64,000 bases of DNA. It comes from an uncultured Bacteroidota bacterium. GTDB lineage: Bacteria > Bacteroidota > Bacteroidia > 2-12-FULL-35-15. The stretch lies in contig CAIYIS010000033.1 of the NCBI GenBank assembly GCA_903926385.1, positions 1 to 64,000 of the forward strand, read 5' to 3'. Shown piece by piece: positions 8,911 through 18,374 of the stretch (position 1 is its first letter; each line of letters starts with the position of its first letter). The position numbers and the translations under genes were made by a program. The notes under the pieces are model-generated. The model saw only the letters and a program-made list of their open reading frames with translations, had not been told where the DNA came from and ran no database searches.

Positions 8911-11900
8911 TTACAGCGATTTGAGAGCCATCAATCGATCCCAACGTTTGCTTACACCTTTTTCAGCTTGTTCAAGCAGCAGAGCAGCATGTTCCGGCCC
9001 TGTGCGTACAAGAGTACTGAAACGGGTTTCGTTGTACAAGAAATCTTTCAACGGCAACGTAGCTTCTTTACTATCGAGCGAAAAACGTTCGCCTTTTGCT
9101 TTAAGCGGATTGTATCTAAACAATGGCCAGTAACCCGATTTTACAGCATTAACCTGATGTTCGGCTCCCTGAGCCATATCGTAACCATGCGCGATGCAAT
9201 GGCTGTAAGCTATTACGATAGAAGTGCCCGGAAATGCCTCGGCTTCTTGTATCGTTCGGATAGCATGCACATCATTCGCCCCCATTGCCACTTGGGCCAC
9301 ATAAGCCGAGCCGTGAGCAATGGCTTGCAGTGCAAGGTCTTTTTTACCGTTTTCTTTTCCATTAACCGAAAACTTGGCACTAGCTGCTATAGGAGTAGAT
9401 TTAGATTTTTGTCCTCCTGTATTGGAATATACTTCTGTGTCGAGCACAATAATGTTTACATTTTCACCAGTAGAAAGTACATGGTCTAATCCTCCAAAAC
9501 CAATATCATAAGCCCATCCATCACCTCCCACTATCCAGTGCGATTTCTTTACTAAGTGGTCGGCAATGATGGTAAGTTGGTTCATTTCGAAATTATTAAT
9601 GGCAGCAATGCGTTTGCGAAGCTCTTTCACATTTTCGCGTTGTTTGCGAATTCCAGCTTCGTTGCTTTGGTCGGTATTTATTAAATCGTTGACCAAACTT
9701 TCTCCAATAATATCTTTGTTTCGGTCGAGAAGGGTAAATGCAATTTCAATCTTTTTATCAAAAGCCATTTTTATACCCAATCCAAACTCAGCATTATCTT
9801 CGAACAATGAATTAGCCCATGAAGGCCCGAATCCATCATCGTTAGTAGTCCAAGGAGTAGTAGGCAAATTACCACTATAAATGGAAGAACAACCGGTGGC
9901 ATTGGCCACTACCATTCTTTCGCCATATAATTGAGAAAGTAATTTCACATAAGGTGTTTCCCCGCAACCTGAACATGCACCCGAAAATTCAAACAATGGT
10001 TGAAGAAACTGAGTTCCTTTAACGGTATTGGTATTGGCGCGAGAACGATCGAGTTCGGGCAGTGATAAGAAGAAATCCCAGTTTTTTATTTCTGTATTTT
10101 TGAGCGGTAACTGGTCTGTCATATTTATTGCCTTGTGATTAGGCTCGGTTTTACTGGTGATAGGACAGTATTCCACACACAAATTACAACCTGTACAATC
10201 TTCAACCGATACCTGAAGTGTGTATGCTTCGTTATCTTTTTCAAATTCTTTACCAATAGGAGCAATTGCTTTGAATGTTTCGGGCGCATTACTCAATTCG
10301 CCTTTGTCGTATACTTTGCAACGAATGGCTGCATGAGGACAAATTAAAAAGCACTTACCGCACTGCGAACATAAATCGGCATCCCATACCGGAACCTTAT
10401 CAGCAATGTTTCTTTTCTCGTATTGTGTGGTTCCTACTGGGTATGTACCATCCATAGGGAAAGCACTCACCGGAAGGTCATCTCCTTCGAACATTAATAT
10501 TTTAGCAAGCACATTTTTTACAAAATCAGGTGAGTTATCTGTAACACCTTTTTCGGTAGCGATGTTTCCTGTTTTAAATGTTGAATAATCGATAAGCACG
10601 AGATTTTCTAAAGTTTTATCAACGGCTTCAAAATTTTTCAATACCACCTTTTCGCCTTTGGCAGCGTATGTTTTTTTGATAGCATCTTTGATTCGTTGAA
10701 TGGCATCTTCTTTAGATAAAATCCCTGCAATGGCAAAGAAGCAGGTCTGCAATATCGTGTTAATGCGAGAACCCATTCCGGTTTCGCGTGCCACTTTAGT
10801 AGCATTGATAACATAAAACTTCAGTTCTTTTTCTATAATTTCTTCCTGAACATGCTGAGGCAACTTGTTCCAGACATCTTTAGAATCGTGAGGAGTATTT
10901 AATAGAAAGGTTGCCCCTTTTTCAGCATCTCTCAAAATATCATATTTATTGATAAAGTTGGATTGATGACAAGCAATGAAATTGGCAGAGTTTATGAGGT
11001 ATGTAGATTGAATAGGATTTTTACCAAAACGAAGATGAGACACCGTTAACGACCCCGACTTCTTGGAGTCGTAAACAAAATACCCTTGAACATAATTATC
11101 TGTAGTATCACCAATAATTTTAATAGAGTTTTTATTAGCACTTACAGTACCATCAGCTCCGAGCCCATAAAACAAACCTCTGAACAAATGTTGTTTTTCA
11201 AGTGAAAATGATTTATCGTAATGCAAACTTTTATGTGTTACATCGTCTTCAATACCCACCGTAAAGTGATTTTTTGGAGTACTTTGTTTTAATTCCTCAA
11301 ACACAGCTTTCACCATAGCTGGAGTAAATTCTTTTGAAGCTAACCCGAAACGACCTGCAACAATGCGAGGTTTATCACCTTGCCATTCTTCAGCTATTAC
11401 ATTCACCACATCCATATATAATGGGTCTCCAATCGAGCCAGGCTCTTTGCATCTGTCGAGGACGGAAATACTTTTCACCGATTTAGGAATGGAATTCACA
11501 AACTCTTTTGCATCTACAGGGCGGAACATACGCACATATAAATATCCAACCTTTTCTCCGTTTTCGTTTAGATAATTTACTGTTTCGTTCACCGCACCCG
11601 AACCCGAACCCATTATAATGATGATTCTTTCAGGAGCCGAATGACCATAATATTCATATAATTTGTAGCTTCTTCCAGTAAGTGCTTCAAACTTCTTCAT
11701 CATGTCCGTAATGATTCCGGGAGTATTTGCATAGTATGTATTAGAAGCTTCTCTGCTTTGGAAAAATACATCTGGGTTTTGTGCAGTCCCTCTTATCGAA
11801 GGGTTTTCGGGCGACATGGAACGTTTGCGGAAAGCAAGAATATCGTTCTCATCAATCATTTTCAAAATAACATCATCCGGAATTACTTCCACTTTAGTTA

Positions 11901-12438
11901 ATTCGTGAGAGGTACGGAATCCGTCAAAAATATTTAGAAAAGGTAAATGAGATTTTAAAGTAGCAGCTTGTGCTATCAACGCCATATCCATTGCCTCCTG
12001 AGAATTGCGGCCAAACAACATGGCCCAGCCTGTCTGACGAACTGACATAACATCAGAATGGTCTCCAAAAATACTCAACGCATGAGTGGCAAGTGTACGA
12101 GCCGCGATGTGAAAAACAGTAGGAGTTAACTCTCCTGCTATTTTGTACATGTTCGGAATCATCAGCAATAATCCCTGAGAACAGGTAAAAGTAGATGACA
12201 ATGCTCCTGCTTGCAACGAACCATGTATGGCTCCTGCTGCACCACCTTCGCTTTGCATTTCCATTACTCTTGGTACTTCACCAAATATGTTTTTTATTTG
12301 CGCAGCCGACCATTCATCGCAGAATTCGCCCATGGCAGATGAAGGCGTTATCGGATAAATGGCGCAAACCTCACTTGTTTTGTAAGCAATGTAAGCTGCC
12401 GCCTCATTGCCATCCATTATTTTAGTTTTACTTTTCAT
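8911..12438 (-). CDS. nifJ: Pyruvate:ferredoxin (flavodoxin) oxidoreductase, single-chain
   Basis: This cytoplasmic enzyme oxidises pyruvate with CoA to acetyl-CoA and CO2 and passes two low-potential electrons to ferredoxin. The 1175-residue chain has the full single-chain domain order: N-terminal TPP-binding pyrimidine domain (YPITPSSAMGE), domain II, the gamma domain, a two-[4Fe-4S] ferredoxin domain at about residues 690-760 (CSQCGKCFLICPHAAIRC and CTGCNLCVEYCP), and a C-terminal TPP domain with GDGWAYDIGFGG and NTGGQKSKSTP. The extra cluster-binding motif CSGCGETPYVK is present too. It is the last gene of the Hcr operon, 12 nt after the hemerythrin-like gene. Benzoyl-CoA reductase needs reduced ferredoxin, so a supply role is likely but inferred. 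General pyruvate metabolism is the alternative. Confidence 0.96.
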   Translation of the reverse strand: MKSKTKIMDGNEAAAYIAYKTSEVCAIYPITPSSAMGEFCDEWSAAQIKNIFGEVPRVMEMQSEGGAAGAIHGSLQAGALSSTFTCSQGLLLMIPNMYKIAGELTPTVFHIAARTLATHALSIFGDHSDVMSVRQTGWAMLFGRNSQEAMDMALIAQAATLKSHLPFLNIFDGFRTSHELTKVEVIPDDVILKMIDENDILAFRKRSMSPENPSIRGTAQNPDVFFQSREASNTYYANTPGIITDMMKKFEALTGRSYKLYEYYGHSAPERIIIIMGSGSGAVNETVNYLNENGEKVGYLYVRMFRPVDAKEFVNSIPKSVKSISVLDRCKEPGSIGDPLYMDVVNVIAEEWQGDKPRIVAGRFGLASKEFTPAMVKAVFEELKQSTPKNHFTVGIEDDVTHKSLHYDKSFSLEKQHLFRGLFYGLGADGTVSANKNSIKIIGDTTDNYVQGYFVYDSKKSGSLTVSHLRFGKNPIQSTYLINSANFIACHQSNFINKYDILRDAEKGATFLLNTPHDSKDVWNKLPQHVQEEIIEKELKFYVINATKVARETGMGSRINTILQTCFFAIAGILSKEDAIQRIKDAIKKTYAAKGEKVVLKNFEAVDKTLENLVLIDYSTFKTGNIATEKGVTDNSPDFVKNVLAKILMFEGDDLPVSAFPMDGTYPVGTTQYEKRNIADKVPVWDADLCSQCGKCFLICPHAAIRCKVYDKGELSNAPETFKAIAPIGKEFEKDNEAYTLQVSVEDCTGCNLCVEYCPITSKTEPNHKAINMTDQLPLKNTEIKNWDFFLSLPELDRSRANTNTVKGTQFLQPLFEFSGACSGCGETPYVKLLSQLYGERMVVANATGCSSIYSGNLPTTPWTTNDDGFGPSWANSLFEDNAEFGLGIKMAFDKKIEIAFTLLDRNKDIIGESLVNDLINTDQSNEAGIRKQRENVKELRKRIAAINNFEMNQLTIIADHLVKKSHWIVGGDGWAYDIGFGGLDHVLSTGENVNIIVLDTEVYSNTGGQKSKSTPIAASAKFSVNGKENGKKDLALQAIAHGSAYVAQVAMGANDVHAIRTIQEAEAFPGTSIVIAYSHCIAHGYDMAQGAEHQVNAVKSGYWPLFRYNPLKAKGERFSLDSKEATLPLKDFLYNETRFSTLVRTGPEHAALLLEQAEKGVSKRWDRLMALKSL

Positions 12439-12450
12439 AATTATTGTTTA

Positions 12451-12981
12451 TTAGGTTGGTTCTTCAAATTGTAAATTTATTTTCCATATCATATTTAATA
12501 ACTTCTCTTTTTCTCCATGCTGTTTATCGAGTGCATTAAACTCTTCAAGTATGAATTCAGCTTCCTCCTCTGTAAGAAGAACTCCCGCGACACTTAATAT
12601 TATGGAATTCTCTTTTCGAATGTGTTCTTCCAAAAGGGTCAAATATTCATCTGTAACTTTTCTCAGTGTTCTCAAATCAGAAGTGTTGTGCGCCACTTCT
12701 ATTTCTTTCATCAAACTTTTGAAATCTTCATGATGGTCACAGATTTCATGAATAAACTCAACACTCATGTAATGCGAACGCTTCACCAAAAGCGGATACA
12801 ATATTTTCTCTTCTTTTGGGTAATGATAAATTTCTGAAAATGTTTTAAAACATGAAATCACCCCTTGCATGACCTCAAGATAGAATTTATTGTCCTCTAT
12901 CTTCTGGATTTTTTCAGCAGTTTTTATCGCCTTTAACAGCAAACTGTGTTCATCAAGCAATATGGAAATAGCGTTGTTCAT
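12451..12981 (-). CDS. Hemerythrin HHE-domain protein
   Basis: This 176-residue helical protein has the spaced His/Glu set of the hemerythrin HHE fold: His12, His53 with Glu57 (YHYPKEEKILYP), His78 with His83/His84 (DHHEDF), and His120 with Glu124 (EEHIRKEN). Such domains bind a di-iron centre and react with O2, NO or peroxide. Its start abuts the HcrB stop (TAAATG), and PFOR follows 12 nt later. Hcr, PFOR and benzoyl-CoA reductase are all oxygen-sensitive, so oxygen sensing or scavenging is the most economical idea, but it is inferred from context. It could instead help Fe-S repair, as other HHE proteins do. Confidence 0.85.
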   Translation of the reverse strand: MNNAISILLDEHSLLLKAIKTAEKIQKIEDNKFYLEVMQGVISCFKTFSEIYHYPKEEKILYPLLVKRSHYMSVEFIHEICDHHEDFKSLMKEIEVAHNTSDLRTLRKVTDEYLTLLEEHIRKENSIILSVAGVLLTEEEAEFILEEFNALDKQHGEKEKLLNMIWKINLQFEEPT

Positions 12982-13914
12982 TTATTTCAATAACTCATCA
13001 AAACATTGATTGAGAAATACCGTTATCATCTCTTTGCGGTATCCGCGCGAGTACACATCGTTATCCACAATACGGGCTTTCTTCACCGCTTGTTTTATCA
13101 ATTCGTTTTTATCATCCTTGGTAGTGCCCGTTATCAGCACTGGTTTCGGGTCAACACCACCCACCACTATACGCACATTTCCTGATTTGTCAATACTCAC
13201 AGCTGTTGTGAGTGAAGTAAAATCAACAGCTTCGCGAGGACGAAGTTTTCGGAATGCCGATTTCCATTCGTTCGCCATCGGCAGAATGATGTTTTGGATG
13301 AGCGCTGTTTTACTGAGGTTTCGCGGTGCTATGCCATCGCCCGTATAAATACTTTCGAGTGCTACCTCTTTCACTCCATCCACATCAGCTAGCTCCAACA
13401 TAGCGCCCATGCTAATGAGGACAGGTGCTGTGTCGGAAACAAATTTCGAGAAACAACTCTTTTTACCACCAGTAGCAATACAAAGCACACCTTCGCATTT
13501 CAAGCAATAGCCCACTGCTTCGCGCCACCATTCGCTTTGGTTGTAAAACGAACAACGATTTTCGCAAAGCACATTTCCGCCTATAGTAGCCGTTTTGCGC
13601 AGCATTGGCGATGCCACTTCATGTGCCACAGCTATCAATGCCGGAAAATGATTGGCAAGTGTTTTGTCTTTTTTCAAATCGTCCAATCGCACCAAAGCAC
13701 CTATCTTTACATATGTTTTCGATGCTTCCACTTTTTTTAGTTCGGCTATTTCGGTAATGTCAATCAAGCAATCCGACAATTCGTTTCCTTGAAATTTATT
13801 TACCAATACATCTGTTCCTCCGGCCAGAAACCTGAACGAACTGCTGTTGGCAATGGCCATATCAATGGCTTGTTTCACGTTAGCAGGTTTTAAATATGTT
13901 CTTTCGGTAATCAT
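12982..13914 (-). CDS. hcrB: 4-hydroxybenzoyl-CoA reductase beta (FAD / [4Fe-4S]) subunit
   Basis: This is the FAD-binding medium subunit of a xanthine-oxidase-family enzyme (310 residues). The FAD motifs AGGTD (31-35) and TIGGN (110-114) are present. The decisive feature is an inserted loop with Cys121, Cys137, Cys145 and Cys154. Their spacing (16, 8, 9) equals that of the four cysteines I recall as holding the extra [4Fe-4S] cluster in the Thauera aromatica HcrB structure (122, 138, 146, 155), and the NQSEWWR stretch in the loop also fits. Ordinary xanthine dehydrogenases and CO dehydrogenases lack this loop. The cluster helps draw ferredoxin-level electrons towards the Mo site to dehydroxylate 4-hydroxybenzoyl-CoA. 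It starts 2 nt after the fused Hcr gene. The substrate could be a related hydroxyaryl-CoA. Confidence 0.87.
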   Translation of the reverse strand: MITERTYLKPANVKQAIDMAIANSSSFRFLAGGTDVLVNKFQGNELSDCLIDITEIAELKKVEASKTYVKIGALVRLDDLKKDKTLANHFPALIAVAHEVASPMLRKTATIGGNVLCENRCSFYNQSEWWREAVGYCLKCEGVLCIATGGKKSCFSKFVSDTAPVLISMGAMLELADVDGVKEVALESIYTGDGIAPRNLSKTALIQNIILPMANEWKSAFRKLRPREAVDFTSLTTAVSIDKSGNVRIVVGGVDPKPVLITGTTKDDKNELIKQAVKKARIVDNDVYSRGYRKEMITVFLNQCFDELLK

Positions 13915-13916
13915 CG

Positions 13917-16715
13917 TTAACTCACTTTTTCAGGTTGATTTAATTTTTCTTTTTCTTTCAACAATCGCAATACATCTTCTGATTTAATCGGAAGTTTGGT
14001 GATGCGTATTCCTACTGCATCGTACACAGCATTGGCCACAGCAGGCAGCATGGCATGTATAGCGCCTTCGCCTGTTTCTTTCGCACCAAAAGGTCCTTCG
14101 GGGTCAATCGTTTCGATAATGTTGGTATGGATAGGAGGCGTATCGAGCGAAGTAGGAATTTTATAATCGAGGAAATTATTATTCACCAACAAACCATTGT
14201 AGTATTGCATCTCTTCGGTCATCACTTGTCCAATGCCCATATGCCACGAACCTTCCAATTGACCTTCTACAGCCAATGGATTCAATGCTTTCCCACAGTC
14301 GTGTGCTCCCCACACGTTCAGTATTTTAACATGACCTGTTTCGGTATCTACTTTTACTTCGGCAACACATGAGCTAAACGAATACGAAGGACTTAAGCCA
14401 GCACCAGCGCCTTTGAAGTCGCCTCCCAGTTTTGGCGAAATGTATTTTCCACTCACACTCACCGCACCTCGGTTGGCTACTAGCATTTCCACACCGTCTT
14501 CCCAAGTAATGTCTAACGATTTATCATTACTGAAAATTCTGTTTTCGGAGAAATGAAGTTCTTCGGCATTGATGTTTTTCTTTTTCGAAATAGCTTCTAC
14601 CATTTCTTTCCTCAAGTTCTCGGCAGCGTCCTTAGCGGCATTACCAGCCATAAACGTCACACGACTCGAGTAACTTCCCAAATCTACAGGTGTTATCAAC
14701 GTGTCGGCAGCTATCACAAACGTACGGTCCATGCTGATACCTAATACTTCCGAAACAATGATGGCCAACATCGTATCGCTACCTTGGCCTATATCGTTGG
14801 CTCCCGAAGTAATCAACACTCTTCCATCAAAATCTAATTTAAGATGAACCACCGATTGAGGCAATTCGTTCCAGATAATAGGCAATGCACTTCCGCTTAT
14901 AAAAAATCCGCAAGCCACACCAAAGCCATGTCCCATTGGCATTTTGCCATGTTTGTTTTTCCAGTCAGCTTGTTCAGCCACCACCGAAATGGCTTGTTTT
15001 ATTCCATTTGAAGTAATACGATATTTACCAACGGTCAATGAATTCGGATCGAGGAAATTCTTCATTCGCATTTCAATCGGGTCCATTTTTATTTGATGCG
15101 CAATGTCATCAATCATCGACTCAACCGCAAATCGTGTATTCACCGCACCATGCCCACGCATCGCTCCGCATTGCGGTTTATTGGTGTACACGCGATGAGT
15201 AACAAAACCAAAGTTATCTAATTTATAAGGAGCCTGAAGCAATACTCCATTGTAATACGAAGTTACAACACCGAAACTACCATACGCTCCACCATCAATA
15301 GCCACAGCTGCATCCAATACTTTTAGCATTCCATCTTTATTGGCTCCCAATTGAATGGTCATTTTTGTTGGATGTCTACCGTGATTATTCAAAAACACTT
15401 CCTCGCGCGAAAGGCGTACTTTCACAGGTTTTCCCGTTTTGCGAGCAATGTGTGCAACTATTATTTCGTGAGCAAAAGGATCACCCTTTCCTCCAAAACC
15501 ACCACCAATATGAGGTTTTATTACCCTCACACGGCTCAATGGAACTTCCATTGTTTTAGCCAAAGCACGATGCAGGTAATGAGTAACCTGTGTTGCCGAA
15601 ATCATCGTTAATCCATTCTCATCCCAGAAAGCAGTGGTAGCATGTGGTTCAGTAAACCCATGATTGATACCAATCATCTCGAAATCCATCTTCAATTTCA
15701 CTTCCGCATCCTTCAAACCTTGTTGTTGGTCACCAAAGCGCAACTCTGCTTTTTTATGTACGTTGTTATTAAATTTGGTCGTGTTATGTATTTTTTCAGC
15801 AGTGCCAATATCATTCAAAGATTCTTCGATAGTGAGGAAAGCCTTGATGGGTTCGTATTTTACTTTCACCAATTTACAAGCGTGTGCAGCTATCTCTTCA
15901 GTATCAGCAGCCACAGCGGCTACTATTTCACCTACATACCTTGTTTTATCAATCGCTATTGCTTCTTCATCCTGCGACAATGGAAGCACTCCAAAAGTGA
16001 TGGGCAATTCTTTTCCAATGGCTATATAACGCACGCCTTCGTATGCAAGAGCTTCGGAAGTATCGATGCTCACTATCTTTGCATGAGCATGAAGACCACG
16101 CACAAACTTAACGTGCAATACATCTTTCAGATTATAATCATCCGCATAATCAGCAATCCCTTGTACCTTTTTTGTTGCTTCAATGTAAGGGCGAGGAACT
16201 CCCACACTTCCTTTTGGTGTTGGTTTCTTTATTTCTGTTTTAGGTTTTCCTGTTCTTCGTTCTTCGGCATATTCTGCTACTGCTTCAATTATTTTTTTGT
16301 AGCCTGTGCATCGGCAAACATTTCCTGCCATCGCATCTTTTATCTCATGTATGCTTGGGTTCGGATTTTTATTAACGAAATCAAGGGCGGTCATCACCAT
16401 ACCTGGAGTACAGAATCCACACTGGATAGAGCCCTTTTCTACAAATTTTGCTTGTAATAAATCAAGTTCACCATTTTTCGAAACACCTTCAATGGTGGTA
16501 ATTTCGGCACCATCGTATCTCAATGCAGGAGTGATGCAGCTAAGCACAGGTTCTTTGTTTACCATCACTGTGCATGCTCCGCAACTTCCCTGCTCACATC
16601 CTATTTTGGTTCCGGTAAGGCCTGCTTTCTCGCGAATAACATTCGAAAGCATTTCGTGGTCGTTCACCAAAAAAACATATTGCTTTCCGTTTATCTTCAG
16701 TTTAATTTGTTTCAT
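13917..16715 (-). CDS. Fused [2Fe-2S] and molybdopterin subunits of a 4-hydroxybenzoyl-CoA reductase (HcrC-HcrA fusion)
   Basis: The 932-residue protein joins two chains that are separate in Thauera. Residues 1-155 are the small iron-sulfur subunit: a plant-type [2Fe-2S] site (Cys40, 45, 48, 60) and a helical-bundle [2Fe-2S] site (Cys99, 102, 134, 136). After a Lys/Pro-rich linker (about 155-172) comes the large Mo-cofactor subunit. It contains the glycine-rich HIGGGFGGKGDPF motif, the GQGSDT loop, and the C-terminal GAKETGEGA holding the catalytic Glu of the family. With HcrB it would reductively remove the para-hydroxyl of 4-hydroxybenzoyl-CoA to give benzoyl-CoA in the cytoplasm. XdhC and MocA homologues upstream fit its need for a sulfurated dinucleotide Mo cofactor. 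Substrate assignment rests mainly on HcrB and the neighbouring bcr genes. Confidence 0.87.
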   Translation of the reverse strand: MKQIKLKINGKQYVFLVNDHEMLSNVIREKAGLTGTKIGCEQGSCGACTVMVNKEPVLSCITPALRYDGAEITTIEGVSKNGELDLLQAKFVEKGSIQCGFCTPGMVMTALDFVNKNPNPSIHEIKDAMAGNVCRCTGYKKIIEAVAEYAEERRTGKPKTEIKKPTPKGSVGVPRPYIEATKKVQGIADYADDYNLKDVLHVKFVRGLHAHAKIVSIDTSEALAYEGVRYIAIGKELPITFGVLPLSQDEEAIAIDKTRYVGEIVAAVAADTEEIAAHACKLVKVKYEPIKAFLTIEESLNDIGTAEKIHNTTKFNNNVHKKAELRFGDQQQGLKDAEVKLKMDFEMIGINHGFTEPHATTAFWDENGLTMISATQVTHYLHRALAKTMEVPLSRVRVIKPHIGGGFGGKGDPFAHEIIVAHIARKTGKPVKVRLSREEVFLNNHGRHPTKMTIQLGANKDGMLKVLDAAVAIDGGAYGSFGVVTSYYNGVLLQAPYKLDNFGFVTHRVYTNKPQCGAMRGHGAVNTRFAVESMIDDIAHQIKMDPIEMRMKNFLDPNSLTVGKYRITSNGIKQAISVVAEQADWKNKHGKMPMGHGFGVACGFFISGSALPIIWNELPQSVVHLKLDFDGRVLITSGANDIGQGSDTMLAIIVSEVLGISMDRTFVIAADTLITPVDLGSYSSRVTFMAGNAAKDAAENLRKEMVEAISKKKNINAEELHFSENRIFSNDKSLDITWEDGVEMLVANRGAVSVSGKYISPKLGGDFKGAGAGLSPSYSFSSCVAEVKVDTETGHVKILNVWGAHDCGKALNPLAVEGQLEGSWHMGIGQVMTEEMQYYNGLLVNNNFLDYKIPTSLDTPPIHTNIIETIDPEGPFGAKETGEGAIHAMLPAVANAVYDAVGIRITKLPIKSEDVLRLLKEKEKLNQPEKVS

Positions 16716-16791
16716 TCCTGCTCACTTAATAATCGTTGTATTTATTGGTGTTTACGCTAAATTACGCTTTACTACCCTTCATTTTCTTACA

Positions 16792-16820
16792 CAAAGGTTG
16801 AAAGAATTGGTTAGAACAAA
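16792..16820 (-). promoter_or_regulatory. Possible promoter for the Hcr operon
   Basis: On the minus strand TTTG (16817-16820) is followed after 17 nt by AACCTTTG (16792-16799), one mismatch from TAnnTTTG. It lies in the 154-nt gap between the SDR and fused Hcr genes and would give a leader of about 70 nt. The Hcr genes could therefore be expressed apart from the MocA-XdhC-SDR genes. Confidence 0.4.
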
Positions 16821-16869
16821 CATGACATTAATCATACAAAATATCTTGAGTAGACTGGTAGCGCAAAAG

Positions 16870-17610
16870 CTACATACCGGCACCTATACTTTTCCCTCCA
16901 TCCACATAAATGGTTTGTCCAGTAATGAAATTTGTTTTGTCGGAAGCTAAAAAGGCAACAGCATTGGCCACATCTCCAGGCTTGCCCATTGTTCGTGTTG
17001 GTTGGGCTTCAATTAATTTTTGCAGTACATTTTCTTCTAACTTTTGAGTGAGAGGAGTGTCTATAAGTCCAGGAGCAACAGCATTTACACAAACATTGTA
17101 TTTCCCCAATTCCAATGCCAACACACGTGTCATGCTCACCACTCCAGCTTTCGAAGCAGAGTAATTACTTTGTCCTCTATTACCCAACCAAGCTCTAGAC
17201 GCAATGTTTACTATTCGACCAAAATTTTGCGCTTTCATCAATTTAGCCGCTTCTCTACAGAGTAACCATGTTCCTTTTAAATTAACATTTACCACCAAAT
17301 CAAAATCTTCAACGGGCATGTTCCAAATCATATTATCGCGGATAATGCCAGCATTATTTACCAATACATCCAATTGCTTGTATTCTGTTTTTATTTTCGA
17401 AAATAGATTCTGAATTTCGAGTTCGTTACAAATATCCGCTTTTACAAACATCAATTTTGCAGCGTCATATTCGGCTACTAAGGCTTTACCTGATGCTTCA
17501 TCAATATCTACGGCAATAACAAAATAATTTTCTGAAATAAATTTATCTACTATTGCTTTTCCAATTCCTTTTGCTGCACCAGTTACCAGTGCTGTTTTTT
17601 TGCTTGTCAT
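16870..17610 (-). CDS. Short-chain dehydrogenase/reductase (FabG-like)
   Basis: A classical SDR of 246 residues with a Rossmann fold: cofactor loop TGAAKGIG (10-17), NNAG (85-88), catalytic Ser138, Tyr150 and Lys154 (SNYSASKAG). An acidic Asp34-Ile-Asp36 after strand 2 suggests NAD(H) rather than NADP(H). It would oxidise or reduce a hydroxyacyl/ketoacyl group. In known class I benzoyl-CoA pathways the 6-hydroxycyclohex-1-ene-1-carboxyl-CoA dehydrogenase (Had) is a zinc-type medium-chain enzyme. An SDR in this position might replace it, but that is speculation. Its ATG overlaps the XdhC stop (ATGA), so they are co-translated. It could also serve an unrelated 3-hydroxyacyl step. Confidence 0.9.
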   Translation of the reverse strand: MTSKKTALVTGAAKGIGKAIVDKFISENYFVIAVDIDEASGKALVAEYDAAKLMFVKADICNELEIQNLFSKIKTEYKQLDVLVNNAGIIRDNMIWNMPVEDFDLVVNVNLKGTWLLCREAAKLMKAQNFGRIVNIASRAWLGNRGQSNYSASKAGVVSMTRVLALELGKYNVCVNAVAPGLIDTPLTQKLEENVLQKLIEAQPTRTMGKPGDVANAVAFLASDKTNFITGQTIYVDGGKSIGAGM

Positions 17611-18374
17611 AATTTTATTGTTTGTTTGGTTTCAATTAGTTTCGCAATTATGCTTATAGCTATTTCTTTCGGACTTTCCCCCTTTATGTCAATTCCCATG
17701 GGCATATCCACTTCATTCAGTTCATCCAAAGTAGCTATTCCTCCTTCGGTAAACATTTTTTTAGTCATCTCCACTTTCCTTAAACTGCCTATCATTCCGA
17801 GGTAAGCATGTTTCTTTTTGACGCAGAATGCAAGTATCGTTCTGTCGATGGGATGGCTGTAAGTTAATATGGCCACATAGGTTTGTTCATCAAAAGGTAA
17901 TACACTTAATGCTTGTTCAAAGTCCAGATGCATTTTATTTATCTCTGGTGTTTTGATTTGATCAATGTACTCTTTTCTATCATCAATCACAACCACTTCG
18001 AAATTCATATCCAGTGCATACTTCGCCAAAGCCTGACCTGTATGACCTGCTCCAAAAATATATAGTTTGTTTTTTTTCATAATAGGTTCAATATAGATGT
18101 CAACTGTTCCTCCACAACACATATTATGCTGATGTAATAAATCGTGTCGAAAGGTTTGTGGTTTGTTTTTTTCAATTACCTGGACAGCATTTTCAATAAC
18201 CTTTTTTTCCAATGCTCCTCCGCCTATTGTACCAAGAATGGATTTGTTTTTAGTCACCAACATCTTAGCACCAACCTTTCGCGGAGTGGATCCTTTAGTG
18301 GCAACAATAATACAAAGCGCAAGCGGTTCGCTTGAATCATTAAGAGCCTTTTCTATTTCGGTTAAATGAAACAC
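17607..18374 (-). CDS. xdhC: XdhC/CoxI-family molybdenum-cofactor maturation protein
   Basis: XdhC binds the Mo cofactor, protects it during sulfuration and hands it to xanthine-oxidase-family enzymes. The 255-residue protein has the N-terminal XdhC/CoxI domain with ATKGSTPR (25-32), GTIGGGALE (48-56) and MCCGG (85-89, with the Cys pair), then a Rossmann domain with IFGAGHTG (106-113). The start is a GTG at 18374 that shares its G with the MocA stop codon (TAGTG), indicating coupled translation. Its place between MocA and the Hcr genes marks the fused Hcr protein as its likely client. Confidence 0.92.
   Translation of the reverse strand: MFHLTEIEKALNDSSEPLALCIIVATKGSTPRKVGAKMLVTKNKSILGTIGGGALEKKVIENAVQVIEKNKPQTFRHDLLHQHNMCCGGTVDIYIEPIMKKNKLYIFGAGHTGQALAKYALDMNFEVVVIDDRKEYIDQIKTPEINKMHLDFEQALSVLPFDEQTYVAILTYSHPIDRTILAFCVKKKHAYLGMIGSLRKVEMTKKMFTEGGIATLDELNEVDMPMGIDIKGESPKEIAISIIAKLIETKQTIKL

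Noticed and set aside
15642-16457. Plus-strand 271-residue ORF opposite the fused Hcr gene
   Set aside because: Low-complexity aromatic/Cys-rich translation, antisense to a clearly conserved gene; a shadow frame.
12982-16715. Xanthine dehydrogenase or CO dehydrogenase as the function
   Set aside because: The four-Cys loop in the FAD subunit and the neighbouring bcr genes favour 4-hydroxybenzoyl-CoA reductase. A related hydroxyaryl-CoA substrate is still possible.
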